Origin: Conchocele bisecta
Lineage: Eukaryota; Mollusca; Bivalvia; Lucinida; Thyasiridae
NCBI GenBank assembly: GCA_029237695.1
Contig: CM055265.1
Span: forward strand, 118,332,067-118,396,066
Length of the DNA stretch: 64,000 nucleotides
Reading direction: 5' to 3'
Numbering within the stretch: the first letter of the stretch is position 1; the number at the start of each line of letters is the position of its first letter. Made by a program: the position numbers and the translations under genes. Below are positions 44,707 through 54,452 of the stretch, one piece after another. The notes beneath the pieces are model-generated. The model made no database searches. It had not been told where the DNA came from and saw only the letters and a program-made list of their open reading frames with translations.

Positions 44707-45171
44707 AGGTCATTTAAGGCCGGGCCAGCGGGTTCCTTACCTGGTTCCAGTCCATGCCACACCAAAGTCACATGGTCTCTTACCCTAAAATAGGATTACG
44801 AATAATATTAATACTCACATAAGGGGTATAACCGGATTCAACTGTCACATACAAGAATGCCAACGACGTATGTGAGGGCCAAACCAGGTCTCTGCTCGGC
44901 ATTCGTGTAAGGATGAATCTCGATCGTTAAATTGCCCATCACATTCTCCCACCTGCCACCCACACCCCATTCTAATCAAACACTTGCAACATATGTGACC
45001 AGTCTATATCCTTAGCATAATATACCTACTAATTTATTAACCAACAAATTGGTCATTAATTGGTATTACGAAGCAATATACTAGAATATACTACTTTCTG
45101 TTCCACTTTTTGCTGCCGACGAACGTTTTTGGCCAGTAAGCACATGAAGTCTTAAAATTATTTAAATATAT
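44707..45171. other. No gene or recognised repeat
   Basis: Nothing supported. Confidence 0.35.
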
Positions 45172-45553
45172 AGAGGATATTCATATTTTTGCAACGAATA
45201 TGACATATATGTTCATCGAGTGGTGTGAGATGTCCATATTTCACGAGTGCCGTAAGGCACGAGTGAAATATGGACATTTCACACCACTAGATGAACATAT
45301 ATGTCATATTCGTTGCAAAAATATGAATATTCTATTTATTATATACCGCTCCATGGAAATTATCAGGTTTTTAGACTGTATACGGTAATGAATGTGTATT
45401 TCCAGCCTATTTTCAGTCCGGCACTGCAGGTGCACGTTATGAATATAGATAGCGGAAGTAGTCGTATTTTCACCGGAAGTTGTTTATTTTATCGATGAGG
45501 AACATATGACTTTTATTTACATCGTATAACTATGTATTTCATGGGTAGGTATA
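45172..45553 (+). mobile_element. Family N element, copy 2 (full)
   Basis: Hairpin with about 75-bp arms: ATATTCATATTTTTGCAACG ... ATATTTCACGAGTGCC / GGCACGAGTGAAATATGGAC ... AAAATATGAATATTCTA. A non-palindromic tail (GCGGAAGTAGTCGTATTTTC, ATGTATTTCATGGGTAGGTA) follows. Same hairpin-plus-tail plan as family A. Confidence 0.85.
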
Positions 45554-45589
45554 TAATAAAATTACTTTATCATCACTAACAAACAAGTC

Positions 45590-45920
45590 ACCCTCCCTCC
45601 CCAATTTGTTTATTCGATGAAATTCCATCAAATATTGATTTGATTGGGAATTTCACAGGTGGAGAAGCTGCATGGGGAATGCAGAAACGAAAGAAAATTG
45701 GAATTGACTCCGAAACATGGCGAGATAGCTTGAAAATGAAGTAACTAAGAAAACAAAAGTTAGATTTTTAAAATCGATCTGCAAATTCAAAACGTATTTT
45801 TAAAATTTTACTGTTAGCCGCCATGTTAAATGCCCATATGAAAATCTTTTTTTTCGCCATAAACTCAATATTTGATTTAATTTCATCAAATAACTTTTTT
45901 GGGGGGAAGGAAACTTATTT
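45590..45920. mobile_element. Family V element, copy 2
   Basis: Outer CCCTCCCCAATTTGTTTATT and AATAACTTTTTTGGGGGGAA are inverted. The middle has GACTCCGAAACATGGCGAGA and AACTAAGAAAACAAAAGTTA, as at 17930-18000. Confidence 0.75.
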
Positions 45921-46089
45921 ACTTATTTGTTATTGATGAAAAACTACTTACATTTAAATATGTTTTCGATTTAATGTGCTTAATATATAGCCAAAAGTTC
46001 ATCGGCAGCACAACGTGGATCAGGCAGTACATGTACTGTACATTTATATATATTAGATTGGGAAACTATTTTCTTTAATATATTGTTCA

Positions 46090-46745
46090 TGCTACTCGAC
46101 CATGTTATATGAGAATAGAGAATAGATAACAAGGGACGCCCAGTTAGTTTTATTTGGTATTTCAGTAATATCATTCAACATCATTTTATACAGAACATTT
46201 ATATATTTACGATCTGTCGCCCCAGTTACCTTAAACCAATACTTAATAATATTATAGAATCTGTTTGTCTGTATATAGTCCTAGCTCTCCATATATAAAT
46301 TCATTTTGGGTTGATAGTTTGACACTACCTTTTACAAAACTGTAATTGTATTCGTTCAATCTGATTTGCTTGGCTAAATCCCCAAATTTCCCCTCCGTAA
46401 TTTAGAATAGGTAACACTAGCTTATCAAATAAATCTAACACATACTTTGGTTTGAGGTCCGTGAACTGATACAGATACTTGTTTTATTTGAATATAGCCT
46501 TTCGCGCTTGCCCAGCTAATGTAGTTTGAGCGTTCACAAAAGACTCGCCTGTAGAAAATACAATTCCAAGATAAGAAAACTTGGATACAATTTCTATTAT
46601 TTCAGAGTTATTGTAATAAAGATGTGTATTTAAAAGTAGTCTACCACCCTTACGGAAAACCATAATTTTGGTATTATCAGTATTAACAGTTAATTTCCAT
46701 CTTTGACAATACTCATAAAGAATATTTACACCATGTATGATGGCT
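46090..46745 (-). pseudogene. Non-LTR retrotransposon reverse transcriptase, C-terminal remnant
   Basis: Reading the minus strand from 46745 gives, in pieces, GVNILYEYCQRWKLTVNTDN, TKIMVFRKGG, FSYLGIVFSTGESF, LDLFDKLVLPILNYGGEIWG, STQNEFIYGELG, NIIKYWFKV and NKTNWASL. These match the downstream (thumb/connection) part of reverse transcriptases of LINE-type elements as I know the family. The reading frame has an internal stop at about 46490 and at least two frameshifts (about 46300-46345 and 46262). The catalytic FADD region should lie just upstream and is absent: sequence beyond 46745 does not continue the match. Decayed and non-functional. Confidence 0.85.
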
Positions 46746-46921
46746 TATTGAGGATACATGTATTCATCTGTTCCTTTCTACGTCACTAGAGACGAAAATT
46801 ACAATGTAAGAACCAGATATTTCGCTCTTTCGTTTCTACTCCGCGTAGACTCGAATATTAGCAACCTTAAAATGCGTTCCTTTGTGTCTAAGTCGTATAG
46901 AGACGGACATTAAGAAACTGT

Positions 46922-47148
46922 GGCCCGTTTCACTAACCTTCAAACGACTAAAATGTTTGTAAGTACAACTTTAGGATCGTCTGGAAATTTCAATTGATTT
47001 ATTTACATTTATTGAGCATATGCGGCATATGCAGCCTATGCTCAATAAATGTAAATCCAATAATTGTTAATGTGAAATTTACAGACAATCATTATTTTTG
47101 CACTTACGATTATTTAAGTCGTACGAAGTTTAGTGAAACGGACCCCCA
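46922..47148. mobile_element. Family B element, copy 7
   Basis: GGCCCGTTTCACTAACCTTC ... AAGTTTAGTGAAACGGACCC, central palindrome TGAGCATATGCGGCATATGC. Confidence 0.9.
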
Positions 47149-47277
47149 ACGTTTCGATCCTCCGTTTCTACACCGCGCAAAGACGAACATTAACCATTTC
47201 ACCTCTGAAAATATAAAACTTTGCGTTTCCACGTTAATTTTCATAAAAATGGGATGTGAAACTATGAAGAAAACAAA

Positions 47278-47354
47278 TATTTGCAAACAGTGCAGATCCA
47301 GATGAGACGGCTCGTTACGAGCCGGCTCATCTGGATCTGCACTGTTTGCATACG
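47278..47354. repeat. Solo family D' hairpin
   Basis: TTGCAAACAGTGCAGATCCA ... GGATCTGCACTGTTTGCA around GGCTCGTTACGAGCC. Confidence 0.9.
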
Positions 47355-47480
47355 CCGCTATAGCTGGCTTTCGGTTCAAATGATTAAGAATCTTAGTTGG
47401 TTTCCTAGTTGCATAGACGAAAATCGAGAACTTACGTTCACAGTATTCGTTCCAAGTCGCAGAGAGACTAAAAATTAGAT

Positions 47481-47734
47481 ATGTGGGAGTATTTCGACAA
47501 TACATAGACTTATATTAGTTATATGTGAATTTTTACACGTTCTCGTTATCCAAATTGTAATTGTAATACAAGATCACATATTTCAGTTGAGTGCATTAAC
47601 ACGACATCAGGGTCATAGATCATCTGTCTGACAAACAAACATGTGTTCTGTCGTCGTCAGCATGATTTGCATTTATTGCCATCCGGCATAAAATGTTCCG
47701 AAGCACAACTACGTTTGTCTGTTTGAATATTATT
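47481..47734. other. No gene recognised
   Basis: Nothing supported. Confidence 0.35.
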
Positions 47735-47738
47735 TTAA

Positions 47739-48247
47739 AGGTACAAGCCACGTAGTAGCGCAACATGTTCTTTATATGAAGTATATAAGTGTATAATTGT
47801 GTCACTATTCCACCAGTTCTAAAAGTTACGAGTGCCCGCTATATGGATACATGTTGACCGGACTATACATGTATAATCATTTAGTACTATTTGATTTACT
47901 GATTGTAACTCGCGGTGGTATCAGGCTATTTTTGTATGCAAACGAGGCATGGTATTTTTTAATTATTTATACTAATTAAATGCGTCACCTGAAAAAAATA
48001 ATATTTTCGACAGATTATAAAGGGTGATCATTGCATATGACTGTAATGTCCGTTAAAATTTTAAGGAAACACGGTTATCGCCTCTGATATCAGTGTGGAA
48101 ATTTACGTCCGATATGTATTTATGTGTATAAAAATGCTATTCAGTATGTGGTGTAGTGGTGAATGAATGTTTATGTTGCCAGAAAATGTCCCAGATGATG
48201 TCTCTGATATAAAGAACAGTTTGTGCCTACTGAGTGGGCATGTACCT
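47739..48247 (+). mobile_element. Family K element, intact 509-bp copy
   Basis: Ends AGGTACAAGCCACGTAGTAG and CTACTGAGTGGGCATGTACC then T, flanked by TTAA at 47735-47738 and 48248-48251. Interior shared with 37375-37797 (GTGCCCGCTATA, TAATTAAATGCGTCACCTGA, GGAAACACGGTTATCGCC). TTAA duplication is the signature of piggyBac-type insertion; there is no transposase, so it would be a non-autonomous member. Confidence 0.75.
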
Positions 48248-48429
48248 TTAAATATGAATGTCATTCTACATCTGTTCCACGTAACATCCGGCGAGTTTTT
48301 TTGGCCGATTAAACATATGTATTAAATCGGAAAAAATATACATCGTTATTTATTTTGTTCGCAACAATAAAAAGTGTACCTATCCCAATTTGTTTTAATT
48401 ATTTTTATTTCTTAACATATTTATTTTAT

Positions 48430-49217
48430 TGTGTATGGGAAATTAGCATGGGCCGAAATTGATGTGGAAAGTGACCACTACCGAATTTCGCAAACATTGA
48501 TGTGGAAAGTGACCACTACCGAGTGTTGCCTACATTGATGTGGAAAGAGACCACTACCAAGTTTTGCCGAAATTGATGTGGAAAGTGACCACTACCGAGT
48601 GTTGCCTGCATTGATGTGGAAAGTGACCACTACCAAGTTTTGCCGAAATTGATGTGGAAAGTGACCACTACCGGGATTGTTGCCGAAGTTGATGTGGAAA
48701 ATGACCATTACCGAGTGTTGCCGAAATTAATGTGGAAAGTGACCACTACCGAGTGTTGCCGAAATTGATGTGGAAAATGACCATTACTGAGTGTTGCCGA
48801 AATTGATGTAGAAAGTGACCATTACTGAGTGTTGCCGAAATTGATGTAGAAAGTGACCATTACTGAGTGTTGCAGAAATTGATGTGGAAAGTGACCATTA
48901 CTGAGTGTTGCAGAAATTGATTGTAGGAAAGTGACCATTACTGAGTGTTGCAGATTTAAGTGTTGCAGAATTTAATGTGGAAAGTGACTATTACCGAGTG
49001 TTGCCGAAATTGATGTGGAAAGTGACCATTACCGAGTGTTCCCGAAATTGATGTGGAAAGTGACGTTTACCGGGCTTTTACCGAAATTGTTATAGAAAGT
49101 GACCGAAATTGATGTGGAAAGTGGCTACTATCGAGTTTTACCGAAATTGATGCGGAGAGTGACCGGTAGTAGTAACTCTCCACATGAATTTCGGCCCATC
49201 TTAATTTCCCATACACA
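48430..49217. repeat. Minisatellite S (38 bp x ~18) inside an inverted repeat
   Basis: Left arm TGTGTATGGGAAATTAGCAT GGGCCGAAATT is complementary to the right arm AATTTCGGCCCATCTTAATT TCCCATACACA (to 49217). Between them CCGAAATTGATGTGGAAAGT plus GACCACTACCGAGTGTTG repeats about eighteen times with small indels and divergence towards the right. Confidence 0.95.
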
Positions 49218-49330
49218 AGAAAACGAAAATAGAATGGAAACTTCGCTAGTTGGCTCGGAAAGCATATAACAAAGAAAACAACAGTTAAATTTTTATAACC
49301 TGTCCATAAATACTAAACGTATTTCAGCAC
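49218..49330. mobile_element. Family V fragment
   Basis: AAACTTCGCTAGTTGGCTCG and CATATAACAAAGAAAACAAC recall the V middle (17940-18000). The palindromic arms are missing. Confidence 0.45.
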
Positions 49331-49499
49331 CCCAAGACATGTGTCCCTTGCTGTCATCAACTAGTATTAAAGCTGAATTTCTGATAAACACATCAAAATT
49401 AATCACATGCATGTTTTCTGTCCGTCCGGTTAAGAGATGTTCTACTGTAATATAAAATAATTATTATCAGCAGTCATTGTGCTTTGTCAGAATGGCGAA

Positions 49500-49740
49500 A
49501 AATATCTCAGATATCTTTTATAAATATACAGTTTTAAAATAAAATTGTTCGTGTTGGAATCTACGGAGCCCCGCGGGAGACGTACAATTCTTTTGTTTTT
49601 AATTCGTTCCCACGAAATAACAATTCGTTCCCACGAAATAACAATTCGTTCCCCCAATTTAACAATTCGTTCCCACGAAATAACAATTCGTTCCCGTGGG
49701 AACGAATTGTTATATCGTGGGAATGAATTGTCTCCGATGG
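49500..49740. mobile_element. Family H element, copy 4
   Basis: CTACGGAGCCCCGCGGGAGA (49560) then six 21-bp units and two inverted ones; turn at CCCGTGGGAACG (49693). The 55 bp before it (TAAATATACAGTTTTAAAAT ... GTGTTGGAAT) are also present before copy 5. Confidence 0.85.
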
Positions 49741-49876
49741 TGAAAAGAAACCGTGTTTTGTTATGTGTTATCTTTCATTGCAAACCGCGTTACTCGTAGA
49801 AATGTGAATGAAATAACATTTCACGGCATTGTGAGCGGAGAAATACATTTAGAAAAAATACAAATATGGAGAAATA

Positions 49877-50117
49877 AGAATTCACTTTATTACAAAAGAG
49901 GAAAGTCCACTAAGTTTCATAGTTTGCAGATGCATATTTGCATTTACTTTGTTTACGTTTTCAGACACACTTGAACAAATCTAAAACTCTTTGAGTTTTA
50001 CCGTTTTCCAAGGGTGTTGGAAAACGAGACAAACGACATACATAAATGCAAACATGCATCTGCAGAAGCGGAACATTAGTAGACTTTTATCTTTTGTAAT
50101 AAACTGAATTTTAGAAA
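49877..50117. mobile_element. Palindromic element with ~90-bp arms
   Basis: ATTCACTTTATTACAAAAGA ... GCAGATGCATATTTGCATTT against AAATGCAAACATGCATCTGC ... CTTTTGTAATAAACTGAATT. Inner AAACTC-TTGAGTTT and GTTTTCCAAGGGTGTTGGAA hairpins. Single copy in the window. Confidence 0.8.
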
Positions 50118-50321
50118 AAAAAATTGTATGTATATTAGAAATAACATATAACTGAATGAACGGAATTATACGTTAAAAATATAAAGGAAATCAAAATTGT
50201 CGTCATGAACCATTGAAAGCGCAAACACCTATTCTATACGGAATGTACAATGTTTGTACTGGGCGTGTTTATTTCATGTTATATAAATTTGACAGCGGTC
50301 TGATAAAATGGGCGTGTTGTC

Positions 50322-50391
50322 GTTGCGACCAGCGTAGATCCTGATCAGACTGTGCATCCGCACAGTCTGATCAGGATCTACACTGTTCGCA
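50322..50391. repeat. Solo family D hairpin
   Basis: GACCAGCGTAGATCCTGATC ... GATCAGGATCTACACTGTTC around AGACTGTGCATCCGCACAGT. Confidence 0.9.
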
Positions 50392-51002
50392 CTGTACTAC
50401 ACTGTATATATCTAGCAAACAATGTTGATCATTTTCAGGCTGTGTGAATGTATGTAGAATCAGAATGTTCTCTAATACAGGAAATACATGGAAGTCCAAG
50501 TTTGTAATTTTCTGGTCAGAATTTTAGATCAGAAGTGCACCAAACGTCAAATAGTGTCTATAATTGGCGAATTTTGTTATCAAATTGCAATAAAATGCAC
50601 AGTGTTCAATTTGTCAACATTGTGATATTTGTTGTATGTGCGTGCTAACATTCCACAAACGGAGGGAAGTTTTGTCACCTGTCCAAACTGTGGATATACG
50701 CCGAAGTATACAAATCACACGGCTGGAAATGCGCGATAGATACACCACACTTATTTGTGAACCGTGCGTGAATCAGGCCAGAGTGACCAACGTTTTCCAA
50801 AGACATTTCCTGTCAGATATAATTGTTGTTGTTTTGTTCCGGTTTGGTCAGATTTGTTAATTTATTTACAAAACAATAATCTTATAAGGTATATTTACTT
50901 TTTTTTCAATTGTTTATTTATGTCTCATCAATTGTACATCATAAAAATGCATAACAATAAAACAATACAGGTACATGTCCAATTGCCATTCTATAAGAAT
51001 TA
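50392..51002. other. No gene recognised
   Basis: A 74-codon frame at 50636-50860 is slightly richer in G+C but has no known domain. Not called. Confidence 0.35.
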
Positions 51003-51240
51003 TATTTATCCCGTCAACACAGTGCGTATGTGCCGTGAAACACGGTGCCGTGAAACATTTTTGATATCCAGTCATTGATATCCAGTCATCTATTTTTGCA
51101 TTTTACAGCCATTTGTAGGTGTTGACGGGATAAATAGAATAGTAGGTTACAACATATACTTCTGATGAGAAATAAAGAAATTATTGAGCCTTGCCAGATA
51201 TTGTTTCCCATTCACGGCACTAACCTACTATTCTCTATAC
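51003..51240 (-). mobile_element. Family F composite element, partly reduced
   Basis: TTATCCCGTCAACACAGTGC ... GGTGTTGACGGGATAAATAG, then AATAGTAGGTTACAACATAT. This jumps into the G/F-like arm (ACTTCTGATGAGAAATAAAG) before GCCAGATATTGTTTCCCATT and the end. GATATCCAGTCAT is duplicated at 51062. Confidence 0.8.
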
Positions 51241-51340
51241 TACTCGCCTTTCGGATGAGACTTGAAATCGAGGTGCCGTCTCTGCATGACATTAGCTGTT
51301 GCTGGGACGTTAAACATATTCAGATTCACTTTTCAAGTTG
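51241..51340. repeat. CTTTCGGATGAGAC-type dispersed repeat
   Basis: CTTTCGGATGAGACTTGAAA TCGAGGTGCC and GCTGGGACGTTAAAC resemble a repeat motif common in marine invertebrate genomes (recalled, not searched). A related GGTTTAACGTCCGC piece sits inside the F copy at 11083. Confidence 0.45.
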
Positions 51341-51532
51341 TATTTTATTTATTTAACATTGTTATATAACTGAGTTAGCAAATATCAGGTAACTGGCCAC
51401 ATACAGAAACTTTGATCCATTAACAGTTCTGTCCTTATCGGATTTACAAACATATCTGGCATGTAAAGTAAACAACCCCTCGTTTGTTTTCAATGAATGA
51501 CATTACGTTATAATTGCATAGAGGATCTTACA
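51341..51532. other. No gene recognised
   Basis: Nothing supported. Confidence 0.35.
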
Positions 51533-51660
51533 TGAGTGATGATTTAATATGAATTTTGTTAAACGAGTTTACTGATTTCATCAAAAACGAGGCTATGCCG
51601 GGTTTCTTATGAAATCAGACAAAGAGTTAATAAATATCATATTAAATCATCACAAATGTT
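51533..51660. mobile_element. Family Y palindrome
   Basis: GTGATGATTTAATATGAATT ... TTTACTGATTTCATCAAAAA / TTTCTTATGAAATCAGACAA ... ATATTAAATCATCAC. Parts recur near 3655, 10270 and 17620. Confidence 0.75.
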
Positions 51661-52149
51661 AGATTCTATGTATTGCATAAATTCAGAACAATACTTTGAA
51701 GCTATTTTTTCTCTCTATTTTTAATTGATAACTTTTGTTGTTCTTCTTTATAAATGTTTTTCAAACATATACATATACAAACAGGTAATAACATGTGTAA
51801 GATATATTTCCAATGTACTTAGTAATGTAGAAATATGGAATGGAATGTAATTATGCACATGCATGTTACTAGTAGTATGTCTTGTTTGTACATGTGTGTG
51901 GGTGTGTGTGAAAAAAAACAACTATAACAATAATAATAAAAAAATAATAATAATAATTACCACCTAGCGTGTTTTATGTAGCGGGCTTATTTGCATATCT
52001 ATTACACTAGCGCATTATTATGTTAATTACACCATGTTATTACACTGTACACGTCTACTTTATGCAATCAAAAATTATAACGTAAAAGTCTTCATCTGAT
52101 ACAGACAATACCTTATTTTTGTATCGTTTTTGTTTATTGTAACTGTGCT
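51661..52149. repeat. AT-rich stretch with simple repeats
   Basis: (GT)n near 51890 and (AATAAT)n at 51925-51957. No gene. Confidence 0.5.
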
Positions 52150-52250
52150 AGATTCGGCTCGGAAACTGTAGGAATTCCTCGGCAAGCCTCGGAATTCTTG
52201 CGTGTTTTCTAGCCTCTTCTAATTGATATCAATGGATACTAGCCTGATAT
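52150..52250 (-). mobile_element. Family U element, reversed copy
   Basis: TCGGCTCGGAAACTGTAGGA, ATTCCTCGGCAAGCCTCGGA and AATTGATATCAATGGATACT mirror 13925-14025. Confidence 0.6.
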
Positions 52251-52546
52251 TCCGTGTGTATTTGATACAACGTAGCCAGTATACATCTTCAACATCTGAT
52301 GCAAAATACCATTTTCCAAACAGTATATTTAATTGCTTTTCTAAATTATACGTTGCATCTTGACTAGTGATTAAGGATGTTACTCGCCCAGTTTGATGAG
52401 TAATGAAGTTACGACGTGAGTCATGAAAGTTAGTAATATACCAACATGTCCAAACAATATATAACCTCAGGCCTTGTAACCTGTGTTACCTGATTAACAA
52501 TCTTTAACATGCATTTTCCATATCTTTTGCGAACCTGTGAGAAAAT
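52251..52546. other. No gene recognised
   Basis: Nothing supported. Confidence 0.35.
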
Positions 52547-52781
52547 GTGGTTGTGACTTAAGAAATGAGGCTTATGGACTTTGCGACCAGTGTATATCCA
52601 GATCAGCCTGTGCATCCGCACAGTCTGATCCGGATCTGCACTGTTCGCCATTCCATCAATGAAACACCCGTCATGCTTCTAACAAGCAATATAGATCGTT
52701 AGAAGGCTACAGTAGTGTGTCATTTGATCAGGAACTACACTGGTCAGAAAACCATACGCCCCATTTCTCCGGTCACAGCCA
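52547..52781. mobile_element. Family D element, copy 5
   Basis: GTGGTTGTGACTTAAGAAAT ... TTTCTCCGGTCACAGCCA-type ends; inner hairpin GATCAGCCTGTGCATCCGCA. Confidence 0.85.
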
Positions 52782-52799
52782 CGGACATTGAGATATTTG

Positions 52800-53205
52800 A
52801 GGCGGAACTATTTTATTTTCCGTTATAAATATACAGTTTTAAAATAAAGTTGTTCGTGTTGGAATCTACGGAGCCCCGCAGGGGACGTATAATTCTTTTT
52901 TTTATTAATTATTTCCCACGAAATAAAAATTCGTTCCCACGAAATAACAATTCGTTCTCTAAATTTAACAATTCGTTCCCACGAATTAACAATTCGTTCC
53001 TACGAATTAACGATTCGTTCCCTCAATTTAACAATTCGTTCCCACGAAATAACAATTCGTTCCCTCTAAACCGGACACTCTGGAAAATATGGATGTTCAA
53101 CCTAGATGTATTTCGCTGTTATGTATCTCTGATTACAGTGGAATATCCCTAAACCGGACACTCTAGAAACTGCCTAGCATGTCTGGCTTAGAGAGGTTAC
53201 ACTGC
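52800..53205. mobile_element. Family H element, copy 5, fused into family E
   Basis: After 55 bp shared with copy 4, CTACGGAGCCCCGCAGGGGA (52867) leads seven forward 21-bp units. At 53058 AATTCGTTCCCTCTAAACCG passes without a break into a family E stretch. A second E hairpin follows at 53135-53205 (CAGTGGAATATCCCTAAACC). The inverted arm of H is absent. Confidence 0.8.
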
Positions 53206-54451
53206 ACTGGCATGCATAATACCAACACAATATTCATATGTCAATATGCCATTTTATGGACGGACAAACAAAAGTTTATGTTTTTCGACGAAACTAAAGT
53301 GTTAATGCACACAAACTACAATTGTGTGTTCAATGTTTACTCCACGTTGGAAAATTATCACAAACCATCTAATCAAACTTCGATTGTCACCCACGGGTAC
53401 AAATTGTCTCTTGTCTCGATTGCTTAAACTTAAGATTTTGACGGAAATCAACCGATAAGACGCGTATCGCCTCGTAAAACCTTCGGCTAAACAAATTATA
53501 ATAACGACCCGCCTTAACTGCGCTCTGGGCATGCGCGGAATATTGACTGACAAATAGTGTCTTTCAATATTGTGTGCTGCGGGTTAGAGTAGCGTGATAA
53601 ATTATGCTACATTCAGATAAACACTAGATCGCCGAGATATTAAGACCGCGTACATATGTTTTAGATTTTCCAGTAGCTTGAGTACTTAACTACCGTAATC
53701 AACTGATATTGTCTTTGTAGATAAGCGACTACAATTGGAACAAGATGAGTTCGCGATGTAGACTGTGATTCAAGAGGATATACACAGTGATCAGACAGGT
53801 CACCTGTACCGTGATGGATACATGCGGTTTGATGGATACTACGCCGTTTTGTGACTGTGCCGTTTAGGTATGCATCATTTACTGATGTACACTGTTAAGG
53901 TAAACGATGTTTGATATATCTGACAGCGATTTTGTGTACAACTACATGTGAAAACTATTAAACGTTTTGATTTGTTTCACTGTCAACGGACGTGGATTTG
54001 TGAACAACATACCTGGAGTTAATTACGGATGCGGTGCACCTACGTTACCTGTAATTGAGAGTAGTGTCATGATGTCATGCTAGGCGAATGTTTCACATCT
54101 ACCTGGAAATCAATCAACATTGGCCGAGTGATTAAAATTGAATTCGGTGTTTGGTCACAGATTTCGACGAGTTGAGTTTGTCGAACACACATATATTAAT
54201 GCGTACTCGCATAAATTATCCCAGTTTGATTTAAGAACCTGTATAAAGAAGTCGCTACAACCGGACTACACATGTTGGACTTTAACCATCTATTGATATT
54301 GTGTGAACTGGAAATTTACATTTCCCGTCAATTCATTAATTTAATTATTGTGAGGATTTAATACGGGCTGGATTAATTTCGCACCTGCGAGTGTTGTTGG
54401 TGGACTTGTGTCAATGAGGAGAGAGTTGTGTTACGGACCGTGTTTTGTGTG
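53206..54451 (+). promoter_or_regulatory. Repeat-free upstream region of the four-jointed gene
   Basis: No dispersed repeat or long palindrome is recognised between the last family E hairpin and the coding region. It should hold the promoter and the 5' leader. A TATAAA-type motif and a short uORF are listed separately. The transcription start cannot be fixed from sequence alone; a 5' intron cannot be excluded. Confidence 0.45.
54242..54248 (+). promoter_or_regulatory. Candidate TATA box
   Basis: GTATAAAGA lies about 205 bp upstream of the start codon of the four-jointed gene. In an AT-rich genome such a motif is common, so this is a weak call. Confidence 0.2.
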
Positions 54452-54452
54452 A
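54414..54452 (+). CDS. 12-codon uORF overlapping the main start codon
   Basis: ATG at 54414 opens a frame of twelve codons that stops at TGA 54450-54452; the last A is the first base of the main ATG (TGATG). Its own start context is poor (T at -3), while the main ATG has G at -3. If it lies in the transcript, it could lower translation of the kinase or allow termination-coupled re-initiation. Whether it is transcribed is not shown. Confidence 0.4.
   Translation: MRRELCYGPCFV

Larger units (their letters stand above)
46786..47480. repeat. Degenerate ~50-bp tandem repeat, interrupted
   Basis: A loose unit GTTTCTACNCCGCGNAGA-CG-A-ATTA is read at about 46786, 46830, 46880, 47150, 47400 and 47450. 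A family B element (46922-47148) and a D' hairpin (47278-47354) lie within it. Confidence 0.5.

Noticed and set aside
54428..54451. Upstream extension of the four-jointed frame by eight codons
   Set aside because: The extension starts at GTG; the first in-frame ATG is 54452, it has an acceptable context, and the signal anchor begins right after it.
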